Notes: generated from the letters alone by a model not told the origin. A DNA stretch of 64,000 nt from Legionella jamestowniensis (GCF_001467745.1 NZ_LNYG01000013.1:991354-1055353); one strand, 5' to 3'; numbered from the stretch's first letter, positions 26,750 through 36,358 are shown. Numbers and translations: made by a program.

Positions 26750-28560
26750 TCCACAGTAACCGATTTGGCTAAATTTCTTGGTTGATCAACATCAGTTCCT
26801 TTAGCAACAGCCACATGATAGGCAAGTAATTGCAAAGGAATTGTATAAACGATAGGGGCAACCCATTGTCCACATGCAGGTACAGGAATTAAACGTGCGC
26901 CGTCTGCTTCCCATGTTTGAGAATCATCAACAAAAACAATTAATTGGCCACCACGGGCACTTACTTCATGTAAATTGGATTTCAATTTATCGAGTAATTC
27001 GTCATTGGGGGCTACGGCTATTACCGGCATTTCTTTGTCCACCAAAGCAAGGGGACCATGCTTTAATTCACCTGCAGGGTAAGCTTCTGCATGAATATAA
27101 GAAATTTCCTTTAATTTCAAAGCACCTTCCAGTGCTACGGGATATTGCACCCCTCGACCTAAAAATAAAGCATGGGCTTTATTGACAAATAAAGACGCTA
27201 AAGCCTTTATTTTGTCGTTCATTTCCAAGGCGCGCTCACAACAAGCAGGTAACTCTTGCAGTTCAGTAAGCACTCGCACTGCCCTTTCATCCTTACAAAG
27301 CGCTACAGCAAGCATTAAAAATGCGGCTAATTGGGTGGTAAATGCTTTGGTAGAGGCAACACCTATCTCAACACCCGCTCGTGTGAGAAACACACAATCC
27401 GCCTCCCGGACCAATGTACTAGTAGCCACATTACAAATCGCCAAGCTGCCCAGATAATTCATAGACTTGGCTTTATGAAGCGCAGCAAGTGTGTCTGCTG
27501 TTTCACCAGACTGAGACACGGTAATAAACAGAGTATTATCCCCGACAACGACATCGCGGTAACGATACTCACTGGCAATTTCAACTTGCGTAGGTAAACC
27601 CGTCAAGGATTCGAGCCAATAACGAGCAATTAAACCGGCATGATAGCTCGTTCCACAGGCGACAATATGAATTTGTTTAACTTGTTGAAAGATGGCTGAG
27701 GCACGTTCACCAAAACTAGCTCTCACCACTTCTTTGCTGCTAATGCGTCCTTCCAAAGTATCTGCCAATACTTTCGTTTGTTCATATATTTCCTTTAACA
27801 TAAAATGGCGGTAAGGTCCTTTGCTAACTGCCTGGCTATCTCCATTAAGCACATGTGACTCACGGGTTATTGTCTCACCTTGTGCATTAAACAAGGAAAC
27901 CTTGCCACTCGTTAACAGAGCACTATCACCTTCTTCAAGATAAATAACAGATTGAGCAAAAGAACGCAGAGCCAATGCATCAGAAGCGATAAAATGCTCG
28001 TTAATGCCAAGACCGATTACCAAGGGACTCCCTTTACGGATAGCCACCAATTCTTGAGGGCGCTGCTGATGAATGACCCCCAAAGCAAAAGCACCGTGCA
28101 TTTCCAGGGCTGCCTCCCTAACTGCACGTAACAGATTTTCATGGTGTTGATAATAAAAATGAATAAGATGGGCGGCAACTTCCGTATCGGTTTCAGAAGT
28201 AAACTTATAACCTGCGGTGCGTAATTTTTCACGCAGCGCGTCATGGTTTTCGATAATCCCATTGTGGACAATAGCAATCTCATCATTTGAGAGGTGAGGA
28301 TGTGCATTTTGTTCGCAAGGTTTGCCATGGGTCGCCCAGCGGGTGTGGGCAATACCTACATTTCCAGTAATTGCAGTTGCCTGCATGGCATCTGCCAAGC
28401 TTTGGACTTTCCCTTGAATCCTTACACGTTTTAAACGTCCACTATTATCAATCAAAGCGATACCTGCTGAATCATAACCGCGATATTCCAGACGTTTTAA
28501 TCCTTCCAATAACACCTTACTAATATCACGTTGAGATGTTGCACCCATGATCCCACACAT
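26746..28560 (-). CDS. glmS: Glucosamine-fructose-6-phosphate aminotransferase
   Basis: The 604-residue enzyme starts 'MCGIMGATSQRDIS' (Cys2 nucleophile of the glutaminase domain, with 'HTRWATHG' and 'HNGIIEN'). Two SIS isomerase domains follow ('ACGTSYHAG', 'SQSGETADTL', 'EIGVASTKAFT', 'LGRGVQYPVALEGALKLKE'). The C-terminus ends in the expected 'DVDQPRNLAKSVTVE'. It makes glucosamine-6-phosphate, the first step to UDP-GlcNAc. RBS AAGGAG precedes the ATG. I saw no glmS ribozyme in the short upstream gap. Confidence 0.98.
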   Translation of the reverse strand: MCGIMGATSQRDISKVLLEGLKRLEYRGYDSAGIALIDNSGRLKRVRIQGKVQSLADAMQATAITGNVGIAHTRWATHGKPCEQNAHPHLSNDEIAIVHNGIIENHDALREKLRTAGYKFTSETDTEVAAHLIHFYYQHHENLLRAVREAALEMHGAFALGVIHQQRPQELVAIRKGSPLVIGLGINEHFIASDALALRSFAQSVIYLEEGDSALLTSGKVSLFNAQGETITRESHVLNGDSQAVSKGPYRHFMLKEIYEQTKVLADTLEGRISSKEVVRASFGERASAIFQQVKQIHIVACGTSYHAGLIARYWLESLTGLPTQVEIASEYRYRDVVVGDNTLFITVSQSGETADTLAALHKAKSMNYLGSLAICNVATSTLVREADCVFLTRAGVEIGVASTKAFTTQLAAFLMLAVALCKDERAVRVLTELQELPACCERALEMNDKIKALASLFVNKAHALFLGRGVQYPVALEGALKLKEISYIHAEAYPAGELKHGPLALVDKEMPVIAVAPNDELLDKLKSNLHEVSARGGQLIVFVDDSQTWEADGARLIPVPACGQWVAPIVYTIPLQLLAYHVAVAKGTDVDQPRNLAKSVTVE

Positions 28561-28662
28561 AGAAACTCCTTAGATCATCGATCTCACCCGTATTTTCAAT
28601 ACTGTAGAACATAGGGTGAGCTCTTGCAAAATTACCCAGTATGCCATACTCAGCGCTAAAAC

Positions 28663-29961
28663 CTAAATATTTGCTGGCGCTTCGCATGTAATTTTGTAAC
28701 CATGTTGTTTCATAACCTCGCAAATCTCATAAGCCAGGTAGCGATGGGCACGAGTGGTTGGATGAATTTCATCCCAAAACAAATAACCATCAGGTGCATC
28801 ACAGACGTGGTAATTCTTGTCATTAGGACCAAAATGCCTGTCGCGATATTGCAACACCTGTGCATATTGCAACACATAGTTTCTTGCAAAGGGTGAATTG
28901 GCAAACGCCCTGAACATAGGGAATTTTACGTCAATACAGGCATCGGTAGTATTTGAAAAACCATATCTTTGTGGATCTATCAACGCTTTTTGTAAGAATT
29001 GCTGCAAATCAATGTATAAAAAATCTACGTCAGGATAACTCGTCCGCCACTCTTCAACCCGTCTTTGCAGACGTTCATTATGCTGTTGCAAAGCAGCAGT
29101 TAGAACGGGTTTATCCGTCGTGTGGACAAATTTTGGTGTTTCACCAATATTGGGTAATCCCATAATAACAACATGGCGAGCCCCCGCTTGAATCAACTTT
29201 CGAACGCCTGCCCCCAAACCATCAATCACATTATCGATGTAGCTATTCATCACTGCAGGGTTGTAATTGTCTTCAAAAAACAAAACATTCAAATAATCAT
29301 TAGCACCAGTCAGTACAAAATAAACAGCATTCTCATCGAGTGAATTTTTCATCATTAAATAAGCTTGTACGGTCAAGCCCAAGCTGGGTGGAATCAATTT
29401 TCCAACAATTAATGTTTTTAATGTCCCAAGCGGGTGACGAATTAAATTCCAGGTAGTCACTTGATAATCGTAAGTTACAGCCCAACTGCCTCCAAAAGCC
29501 TGATTGTCATAGAAATGCACGTCTTCTCTATCTACCCCTATCATGGAGGCCAGATATTCATTCCACACCCGCCCATTTGAAAAATGGTTTTGCCAATACG
29601 GTTCTCCTGGAAGAATGGGCACCTTACGCACTTTGCCTACTAAATTCGCCAAAAAAGGACCCAATTCGGTATCGAAGAATTCGGTAACTATCCCAATCCC
29701 TGTATCGAGAACGGCCTGTGGTACATAATAGTCATAGGCAAACTCTTCCATTTTATTAATAACAAAAATTTTTAATGGTCGTACCAGATAAGCAGGACTT
29801 TCCTCCTGTCGTAAACTTTTTAAGAGATGAGTAGTATTCCCGACATCAGATAAACTATCGCCGAAAACGACCATGGACTTAACAGGGGTAGCTGCAACCA
29901 GGATGGAACAAAACACCATCGCACACAGCCCTAAGCACATCCTCGTGCAAATTGATGACAT
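28663..29961 (-). CDS. plaC: Secreted GDSL glycerophospholipid:cholesterol acyltransferase, PlaC-like
   Basis: The 432-residue protein has a signal peptide (1-24, ending 'LVAATP'). Block I 'VVFGDSLSDVGN' gives S36, 'GANDYLN' the block III/V Asn, and 'FWDEIHPT' gives D397 and H400. Length and triad positions match L. pneumophila PlaC, a type II-secreted GCAT that transfers acyl groups to cholesterol. Two Cys in the C-terminal region ('DAC', 'VCDAP') may form a regulatory disulfide. A GGAGAGA-like ribosome site precedes the ATG. PlaA/PlaD are the alternative paralogues, but they are of different length. Confidence 0.8.
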   Translation of the reverse strand: MSSICTRMCLGLCAMVFCSILVAATPVKSMVVFGDSLSDVGNTTHLLKSLRQEESPAYLVRPLKIFVINKMEEFAYDYYVPQAVLDTGIGIVTEFFDTELGPFLANLVGKVRKVPILPGEPYWQNHFSNGRVWNEYLASMIGVDREDVHFYDNQAFGGSWAVTYDYQVTTWNLIRHPLGTLKTLIVGKLIPPSLGLTVQAYLMMKNSLDENAVYFVLTGANDYLNVLFFEDNYNPAVMNSYIDNVIDGLGAGVRKLIQAGARHVVIMGLPNIGETPKFVHTTDKPVLTAALQQHNERLQRRVEEWRTSYPDVDFLYIDLQQFLQKALIDPQRYGFSNTTDACIDVKFPMFRAFANSPFARNYVLQYAQVLQYRDRHFGPNDKNYHVCDAPDGYLFWDEIHPTTRAHRYLAYEICEVMKQHGYKITCEAPANI

Positions 29962-30199
29962 AAATCTCTCCTTAGATTCATAAAAATTCCATTTGAGCTT
30001 GCTTGCTTTAATTCTAAAAAAAGGAAGGTTGTTTACGAATTCATCTACTAGATTAGATCCTGTCTCAATTTTTTGTCAACTTTTAAAACCTACCGCGCTA
30101 ACAAAATGTGATTACAGTCACTGACTGCTTAAACTTTATTTTATTGACTAACTATGCCATCTTTTAATTAAGCTGCTTCTTTTTGTAATGGGAAATAGG

Positions 30200-30700
30200 A
30201 TGACTTATCTAATCACCACCAAGCGCCTTGGTTTACGCCCTATGCGCAAGGAAGATATAACCTATTTGGAAACACTGGATAAAGATCCAGAGGTTAAAAA
30301 ATATTATCCCGAAGGCACCCTAAGTTGCCATGAAATTAAAGAGTACATGAAAGAATGCCAGTGCAATTTCGAAAATAAAAATTTACCCTGCCTCGTTATT
30401 TTTACGCTCAAAACGGATAAATTTGTGGGTGAGGCTTATTTTGATGAACTGGAAACGGGTGAAATCAAGGTCGGTTATCTTTTTCATAAAAAATATTGGA
30501 ATAAAGGCTATGCAACAGAGGTATTAAAAGCATTGCTGGAATGGGCAAAACATAACATAGACAGCGATTATATCATTGCTTACGCTGACAAAAGTAACAC
30601 TGCTTCCCTTCGTGTCATGGAAAAATGCGGCATGCAATATTACAAAGAAGATGTTTATTTGGACATGGAATCACGATTTTACCGCATAAAAAACCGCTAG
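30200..30700 (+). CDS. GNAT-family N-acetyltransferase (RimJ/RimL-like)
   Basis: The 166-residue protein starts 'MTYLITTKRLGLRPMRKEDI', the standard beta1-alpha1 of RimJ/RimL-type GNATs; 'KKYWNKGYATEVLKALLEWA' is the acetyl-CoA-binding motif A, and 'NTASLRVMEKCGM' follows. It probably acetylates an amino group of a protein or small molecule. I prefer the ATG at 30200 over that at 30188, because GGGA precedes it. Its stop overlaps the convergent argE stop by 4 bases. Confidence 0.85.
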   Translation: MTYLITTKRLGLRPMRKEDITYLETLDKDPEVKKYYPEGTLSCHEIKEYMKECQCNFENKNLPCLVIFTLKTDKFVGEAYFDELETGEIKVGYLFHKKYWNKGYATEVLKALLEWAKHNIDSDYIIAYADKSNTASLRVMEKCGMQYYKEDVYLDMESRFYRIKNR

Positions 30701-31869
30701 TCAGCTTTATTACTCCTACAATACAAATTCACCACATTTTTAAGCATGTGCTCACAGATTGTAAGTTGCTCAATACTGATAAATTCATTGGGCCGATGCG
30801 CTTGTTCGATATTTCCGGGGCCACAAATAATCGAAGGAATTCCAGCATCCTGGTAAGCCCTCGCTTCTGTTGAATAGGAAACTTTATATCGCTCTTTGAC
30901 ACCGGTTATTGTTCTCACAAGATGAGTCAGCGGAGCATCTTCATAAGCAGCAAACCCTGGGGCTTCCGAGACTTGATCTAGATAAATTGCCGCTTTGGGG
31001 TATATCTTTCTCATTTCTGGCACTAATTCTTCATTAATATAATTCTCAACCTGGCTTCGAAAATTTTCAAGGGGAAATTGGGGCAGATACCGTACTTCAA
31101 ACAACAACTCACAACTTCCAGGGATAACATTGGTAGCAGAGCCCCCACTAATGATATTGGTAGAAATAGTAGTAAATGGCAGGTCAAAATCTTTATCGAA
31201 GGGCCCCTTTTCCCGGGTGTAGTTAGCAATTTTGTTGATGTAACAAATTAGACGACTGGCGTATTCAATTGCATTACAACCTTTATCTGCTCGAGACGAA
31301 TGCGCAGATAAGCCTTGTATTTGGCAATGGAAAACCTGCCTTGATTTCTCGCCAACAATAGGACGCATACTGGAGGGCTCCCCAACAATACAACCTTCAG
31401 GGTTAAGCGCAATTTCTTGCAAATAGTCGATTAAAAAATCAACACCGATACAACCGACTTCCTCGTCATAAGTCAACGCAAAATGAATAGGTTTCTCGAG
31501 TTGCAAGCGGTTAAATTCAGGAACTAACGCCAGCATTACCGCAATAAATCCTTTCATGTCACTGGTGCCACGGCCATAAATTTTGCCATCTTTTTTTGTG
31601 GCCACGAAAGGGTCGGTTTCCCATAGTTGACCAGCAACAGGGACTACATCCGTATGTCCCGATAATAAAATACCTCCCTGAGTAACGCCGTTTTTAGCCG
31701 GAATACTGGCCAATAGATTCGCTTTTGTTTTAGAGGCATCATGAAGGATATGGTAATGCAAATTATGTTTTTTAAACCAAAGCACAACAGACTCGATTAA
31801 TTCCATATTGGAATTGTGGGAAATAGTATTAAATCCGACAAGTTTTGTGAGCCATTGCAATGTATCCAT
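30697..31869 (-). CDS. argE: Acetylornithine deacetylase
   Basis: The 390-residue M20-family metallohydrolase has the zinc ligands H72 and D74 ('LLSGHTDVV'), D104 ('GRGTSDMKGF'), catalytic E136 with E137 ('TYDEEVGC') and a terminal 'CGPGNIEQAHRPNEF'. Length agrees with ArgE (about 385). It deacetylates N-acetylornithine in arginine synthesis. I place the start at 31869, since the extra 50 residues of the longest frame are not part of the fold. No other arg genes are near. Confidence 0.9.
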   Translation of the reverse strand: MDTLQWLTKLVGFNTISHNSNMELIESVVLWFKKHNLHYHILHDASKTKANLLASIPAKNGVTQGGILLSGHTDVVPVAGQLWETDPFVATKKDGKIYGRGTSDMKGFIAVMLALVPEFNRLQLEKPIHFALTYDEEVGCIGVDFLIDYLQEIALNPEGCIVGEPSSMRPIVGEKSRQVFHCQIQGLSAHSSRADKGCNAIEYASRLICYINKIANYTREKGPFDKDFDLPFTTISTNIISGGSATNVIPGSCELLFEVRYLPQFPLENFRSQVENYINEELVPEMRKIYPKAAIYLDQVSEAPGFAAYEDAPLTHLVRTITGVKERYKVSYSTEARAYQDAGIPSIICGPGNIEQAHRPNEFISIEQLTICEHMLKNVVNLYCRSNKAD

Positions 31870-32154
31870 GGTTATATCCCGTCTGTTTTTGTCACTCTCT
31901 AAATAAGTCCTACTACTTAGCATAGATGAATTTTGATACTTAACGCGACTTATCCTTTGGACAATAACGGGAAGCTTTTTAAAAAAATGGGTAAACATAC
32001 CCATTTTCAAGCGTGGCAAGAGCTAATATAATAATTAGCGAATAGTCAGAAAATAGTCAGTGTCCGACCAGTTGTAAATGAATAGTTTGCAGCTGCCGGA
32101 CACTCGCTATTGTCCCATCCTTAATACCTTATTTTAAACTCTACAAATCATCTA
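31870..32154. other. Intergenic gap with inverted repeat
   Basis: This 285-base gap holds the hairpin at 32060-32103: GTGTCCGACCAGTTG pairs imperfectly with CAGCTGCCGGACAC. Just before it AATAGTCAG occurs twice in tandem (32041-32059 region). No T-run follows on the minus strand, so a terminator role for the F-box gene is uncertain. Confidence 0.4.
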
Positions 32155-33861
32155 TTAATATAAAAATAGGTTTGTCGCGTGTGTACCCACCAAGCTATCT
32201 TGGCTACTATGCGGGGTAAAAAAACCGCTTGTACCTATACTTATTTGAGATTGTGATCCGCTGCTTTTTGACTGATGACGCAGCAAAATCATTTGCAATT
32301 GGGCAATTATGGGACGATTGTCCATGGCGTTTGCTAGTTGCCAAGCTTGAATAATTTTCTCCTCAACGAAATCATCCACTGCTTCCAATAAACGTTGTGC
32401 AAGGTGATTGTGCCCAGCAATGATTGCTATATCAAGTGGAGTAATACCAGGGATACGGTTAGGAAGAAAATCTTGATATTTTGCTTTAAACCAAGCCTCT
32501 AGGGCATTTTTGCAATGATTTTTTTCAGCCAAAGTCAGCAAAAACCGAACATCTTCCTGCATTCCTGAGAAGACAGACGCTTTTTTTGCCAATAAACAAT
32601 TCACTATTTCAACATGATTTTCTTGTACGGCGATATGTAAGGCAGTTGCCCCATCATCCGTGCAGGTCGCATTAATATTGGTTTTACCGTGAGCGATTAA
32701 ACGTTTGACCACCTCTGTATGGCCATTTTGTGCCGCCATATATAGAGCAAAAGCCCCATCCGTCGTACGCGCAGCGTTAACGTCCGTTTTATGGTGGGCA
32801 AGCAAACATCCAACGGTTTCAGCATGACCATTTTGTGCGGCCACAAATAAAGCAGTAGCACCATCAACTGTAGAGGCAGCATTTACATCAATTTCCTCAT
32901 GAATTAGTAAGGCATGAGCTAATAAAAGTCGAACCACTTTCGTATGACCTTTTTCTGCTGCAGCAAATAAGGCCGTAGCTCCGTCGGTTGTGGTAGCATT
33001 TACATTAATTCGCTCCATATCAAAACATGCCCAAGGGCATGCTTTAATATGTCTATCGTGATCGAGCAAGCATCTGATCACCTTCGTATGGCCATTTTGT
33101 GCCGCAAGAAATAAAGCCGTGGCGCCATCCTTTGCACGGGTAGCATTCACTCTTGCTTCATCCTGAGACAGTAAATATTCAATTAATTGAAGATATCCAG
33201 CTCTTGCTGCAACATGGAAGGCGGTGACTTGATGAGGAGAAACAGCATCAAAACTAGAGCCTAGCTCCGCCAATTCTTTAATTTGTTTAAGCGATTGGCG
33301 ACAAATAATTGCCCAATGCAGTAAGGTATAACCGGTTGCCTCATCGATTTGCTCAATATTTATTTTTCTGGGCTGGCTTTGATAAAAAGGGAGAATTAAA
33401 TGTTTATACATATAATCCAAGAGATCCTGATTGCCTGCTTTATAGGCCCAATCGTATAAAGAAAGGTAATTTTTATCCTTGAAGTATAAGTCCTCTAACT
33501 TAATTTTCCCTTTCAATACGAGGTTATTGCCCATTAAAAGTAGGAATAACAGTTCGGGAAGATGTTTACTTTTTTCTTCAGGCCATTGCTCTGCTACTAT
33601 TTTTTTAAAATCAGTATCCTTAAGGTCAGGAAAATACGGTTTAATAATCGATTTTATGAATAGTCGGTCGTGAGTGATTTGGTAAAAACGTTGGGAAACT
33701 TGCTTGACATCATAATATGTGACTGAGGGTAAGAAATTTAGGATAGCAAAAAGCACCTCATCGGGCATGGTATCCCAGTCAACTGTTATCTCCTCCAATA
33801 AATCAACCACTTGCGTAGGTACAGATAGCTGTTTCTCATTGGGTTCATATTTCGTTTGCAT
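32155..33861 (-). CDS. F-box plus ankyrin-repeat protein, candidate effector
   Basis: The 568-residue protein has an F-box at about 30-70 ('MPDEVLFAILNFLP...VKQVSQRFY'). A helical linker follows, then about eight ankyrin repeats (~175-430), several nearly identical ('DGATALFLAAQNGHTKVI', 'DGATALFAAAEKGHTKVV', 'DGATALFVAAQNGHAETV'), and a last repeat near 470. The Ser/Thr-rich tail ends in hydrophobic 'NLFLY'. F-box proteins bind Skp1 in eukaryotic SCF ubiquitin ligases; ankyrins would capture targets. Legionella AnkB has the same combination. Delivery by Dot/Icm is inferred. The recent duplication of repeats is visible. Confidence 0.85.
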   Translation of the reverse strand: MQTKYEPNEKQLSVPTQVVDLLEEITVDWDTMPDEVLFAILNFLPSVTYYDVKQVSQRFYQITHDRLFIKSIIKPYFPDLKDTDFKKIVAEQWPEEKSKHLPELLFLLLMGNNLVLKGKIKLEDLYFKDKNYLSLYDWAYKAGNQDLLDYMYKHLILPFYQSQPRKINIEQIDEATGYTLLHWAIICRQSLKQIKELAELGSSFDAVSPHQVTAFHVAARAGYLQLIEYLLSQDEARVNATRAKDGATALFLAAQNGHTKVIRCLLDHDRHIKACPWACFDMERINVNATTTDGATALFAAAEKGHTKVVRLLLAHALLIHEEIDVNAASTVDGATALFVAAQNGHAETVGCLLAHHKTDVNAARTTDGAFALYMAAQNGHTEVVKRLIAHGKTNINATCTDDGATALHIAVQENHVEIVNCLLAKKASVFSGMQEDVRFLLTLAEKNHCKNALEAWFKAKYQDFLPNRIPGITPLDIAIIAGHNHLAQRLLEAVDDFVEEKIIQAWQLANAMDNRPIIAQLQMILLRHQSKSSGSQSQISIGTSGFFTPHSSQDSLVGTHATNLFLY

Positions 33862-34027
33862 CGTACAAGTGAGTATTAATAAAACAAGGTTGCTATCATA
33901 GTCTCTGCTTAAGGGTAATAAAAATTGGTCTTTTGTATGTGTGACATCTATTTTTTATATGCCCGGAAAGACAGGATTACTTGTAGGAAAAAGGATATGC
34001 TCATTTTGGGCTGAGTCTTTACAATGG

Positions 34028-34570
34028 CTACTTACTCTGTTTGTGGATGGTCGAAGAATCATTAGGAAATGCTAAATAGGCTGTAGCACCTGCTTTCTTA
34101 CGATTTTTAAAAAAAAGACCGATGGCCGCCTTATTGAGTTCTGCCTGTATACTTCTTAATCCTACCCCTTCACCTCCGTTAAATTTTTTTTGCTCTTTGT
34201 GCTCGGGTTTAACACTTGCAACCCAAAAGTATTTCCCCTTTTCTTGATGAAAAAAACCTGACCCATTGTCTTTTAATTTTACCAAAAACTGCGAATCATT
34301 TTTTTGAATAATTAATGTGATACGTAATGTCTTTCCTATTACCAACCCTTTTTTGGCATAACTGTCATAGCAATTTTCAATAAGTTCCTGTAACACTTCC
34401 TCAAATAAAAAGGGGAATTTAATAGTCTCGCGCTTGGCAGCTTGTTGAATAAACCCCATACTTTTCTTCGCAATTGAGGCTGGATGGTATTCATCATGGG
34501 TGGGTTTTTGGATGAAGGATTGAATGTCTGCTGACAATACAGGAATACTAAAAGTATACTCAAATCTCAT
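34028..34570 (-). CDS. Free-standing GHKL (HATPase-type) protein
   Basis: The 180-residue protein carries the Bergerat ATP fold without a HisKA domain: N-box 'LQELIENCYDSY' (E65, N66, D69), G1 'LKDNGSGF' (D101, G103, G105), G2 'GGEGVGLRSIQ' (132-142) and 'GATAYLAFP'. It may be an anti-sigma/serine kinase-like protein or an orphan kinase core. About 45 residues precede the domain. A strong ribosome site (GAGGGG) precedes the ATG. No response regulator or anti-anti-sigma gene is adjacent. A similar domain also occurs in effectors. Confidence 0.8.
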   Translation of the reverse strand: MRFEYTFSIPVLSADIQSFIQKPTHDEYHPASIAKKSMGFIQQAAKRETIKFPFLFEEVLQELIENCYDSYAKKGLVIGKTLRITLIIQKNDSQFLVKLKDNGSGFFHQEKGKYFWVASVKPEHKEQKKFNGGEGVGLRSIQAELNKAAIGLFFKNRKKAGATAYLAFPNDSSTIHKQSK

Positions 34571-34672
34571 ATTTTTCCCCTCAAGTCTCTCGCCGCAACG
34601 CTCAATATTCTCTATAGTTATCTTGTTGCTGATAAGCTATGATTCATTTAGTGTTTCCTAGCTGGGCTTTCA

Positions 34673-35521
34673 ATGAATTATACCGTCGTCTCTTGCTCTC
34701 CTAAGCATGCAGAAGAATTATACCAACAAATCGCTGCGGATTTTCCCGAACACCACGGTCTATACAAAGCCGATGCACATAGTGACAGCATGCCATCTTG
34801 TACGCATTTTAAAGTCACCTGCGATAATCATGATGCCGGCCTGCTAAGTCTTTCCTTCCCTTATCCTGCTACTTGTCATATCGATTGGATAGGGGTTTTA
34901 AAAAGATATCAAGGAAAAGGATTTGAACATATATTACTTCAGCAAGCCTTTTCTTATGCTACACAGCGACAAGCTAAAATAATCACCGTAGAGACGCTTG
35001 CACCTTTTGAAGCAGATGCCAATTACCCAGGACTCTACCCTCTTTATGAAGCGAACAGATTTTATCCACTATTCAATAGAACACCGCAATCCTACGCGAA
35101 GACCGTGGTGTATATGGCAAAATCCTTTTATCAACCACTTCAAGCACTTATTGAAGTGGAGCAAGAAGCACGCCAATTTGGCTTTGATTGGCCCAATGAA
35201 ATGATGATCCTTGAGCAAGCAATCGATGAATGCAACGAAATACAAGAAGCAATCGCTCAATGTGAGTCCAAGAAACGTGTACAAGAAGAAATAGGCGATT
35301 TGTTACACACGGCGATTTCACTCTGTCTTTTTGCCGGATTTGATGTGGAAGAAACACTGACAAAAATCACCCACAAATTCACCACTCGTTTCCAGGCATT
35401 AAAAGAAATTGCTCAAAAACAGGGATTCACTACGCTTAAGGGACAATCTCTTACTGCAATGATGGCACTATGGCGAGACGCTAAAGAAATGACAGCCCAA
35501 AGCCACAATGGTCATTCATGA
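34673..35521 (+). CDS. GNAT acetyltransferase - MazG fusion
   Basis: The 282-residue protein has two domains. Residues 1-150 form a GNAT: a motif A 'KRYQGKGFEHILLQQA' (78-92) and 'YPLYEANRFYPLF' are typical. Residues ~155-275 form a MazG-like NTP pyrophosphohydrolase: 'IDECNEIQEAI' (E186, E189, E192) and 'QEEIGDLLHTAIS' (E205, E206, D209) are the metal-binding EExxE and ExxD motifs. MazG hydrolyses NTPs to NMP and PPi. The fusion could combine acetylation with nucleotide cleanup; the substrates are unknown. It is followed by a good terminator and divergent from the GHKL gene. Confidence 0.8.
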   Translation: MNYTVVSCSPKHAEELYQQIAADFPEHHGLYKADAHSDSMPSCTHFKVTCDNHDAGLLSLSFPYPATCHIDWIGVLKRYQGKGFEHILLQQAFSYATQRQAKIITVETLAPFEADANYPGLYPLYEANRFYPLFNRTPQSYAKTVVYMAKSFYQPLQALIEVEQEARQFGFDWPNEMMILEQAIDECNEIQEAIAQCESKKRVQEEIGDLLHTAISLCLFAGFDVEETLTKITHKFTTRFQALKEIAQKQGFTTLKGQSLTAMMALWRDAKEMTAQSHNGHS

Positions 35522-35526
35522 TGAAG

Positions 35527-35555
35527 TCTAATGTGAATACCGCACATTAGATTTA
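35527..35555 (+). terminator. Rho-independent terminator
   Basis: TCTAATGTG (35527-35535) pairs with CACATTAGA (35543-35551) with no mismatch, followed by TTTAT. It lies immediately downstream of the GNAT-MazG gene. Confidence 0.75.
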
Positions 35556-35581
35556 TACCTAAGTGCAAATTCGCCAATAGA

Positions 35582-36052
35582 TCAATTATGTTTTTTCAAC
35601 AGGCGAGCACGCTCCCGATTCCAATCCCTGTCTTTAATCGTCTCCCGCTTGTCATGCGTCTTTTTACCTTTGGCTAAAGCCAATTTCATCTTTACGCGGT
35701 TATGCTTCCAGTATAAAGAGAGTGGAATAAGCGTATATCCCTGGCGCTCAACACTACCAATAAGTTGATTAATTTCTTTGCGATTTAACAGTAATTTTCG
35801 GGTACGGATAGGGTCGGGGAAAAGATGAGCTGCGGCTGTTGGCAGGGGCTGTATTTGCGCGCCAAGTAAAAAAGCTTCACCATATTTTATAATGATGTGA
35901 GCATCCGACAAATTAATCTTCCCCGCCCGCAAACTTTTCACTTCCCAGCCTTCAAGAACAATCCCTGCCTCGTATTCATCTTCGATGAAATACTCAAAAT
36001 GCGCTTTTTTGTTCGTGGCAATTGTAGCACTTTGCTGTTTTTGGCTACCCAT
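35582..36052 (-). CDS. smpB: SsrA-binding protein SmpB
   Basis: The 156-residue protein carries the SmpB core '[18 protein letters not shown]', '[20 protein letters not shown]', '[10 protein letters not shown]' and the basic tail '[19 protein letters not shown]'. SmpB binds tmRNA and delivers it to stalled ribosomes. I place the start at the ATG at 36052, since AGG lies 8-9 bases upstream and the GTG at 36061 would add only three residues. ssrA is not in the window. Confidence 0.97.
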   Translation of the reverse strand: MGSQKQQSATIATNKKAHFEYFIEDEYEAGIVLEGWEVKSLRAGKINLSDAHIIIKYGEAFLLGAQIQPLPTAAAHLFPDPIRTRKLLLNRKEINQLIGSVERQGYTLIPLSLYWKHNRVKMKLALAKGKKTHDKRETIKDRDWNRERARLLKKHN

Positions 36053-36358
36053 AGAAAACACCTAAAATTAATAATTACCGTTTTAATCTTAAAAGCAGCA
36101 TTATACACTCAACAATAGCACTTGGCGAAACTCTTGATTTGCCGTCAGGGAAAATTAGAATCACGTTAATTTGCGCAAATATGACAGTGTTAAAAAAACA
36201 AACGATTGCCTTGTTTATAGTGATTTGATTTTTAAATAACTATTTCCTATATCCCGCTGCTTGCCAGCAGTATCCATAAGATATTACTCTGGATGCTCCG
36301 TAGCACATCCGGGTCATTTATAAATTAATCACTATACTCAGGTGATGAGGAGAATATT
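36053..36358. other. Divergent intergenic region with hairpins before bcp
   Basis: In this 306-base gap CTGCT (36257-36261) pairs with AGCAG (36266-36270), and GGATG (36291-36295) with CATCC (36306-36310). They lie 50-100 bases upstream of bcp and could be leader structures. The remaining sequence is AT-rich promoter DNA for smpB and bcp. GAGGAGA precedes the bcp start. Confidence 0.35.

Noticed and set aside
28560-28662. glmS ribozyme upstream of glmS
   Set aside because: The upstream gap is short and lacks the ribozyme's conserved core; such ribozymes are typical of Gram-positives.
31870-32019. 50-residue N-terminal extension of ArgE
   Set aside because: The M20 fold begins at the internal ATG (31869), and the extension shows no conserved or targeting pattern.
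32600-33150. Regular repeats as a CRISPR array
   Set aside because: The periodicity of about 100 bases comes from ankyrin repeats within a continuous open frame.
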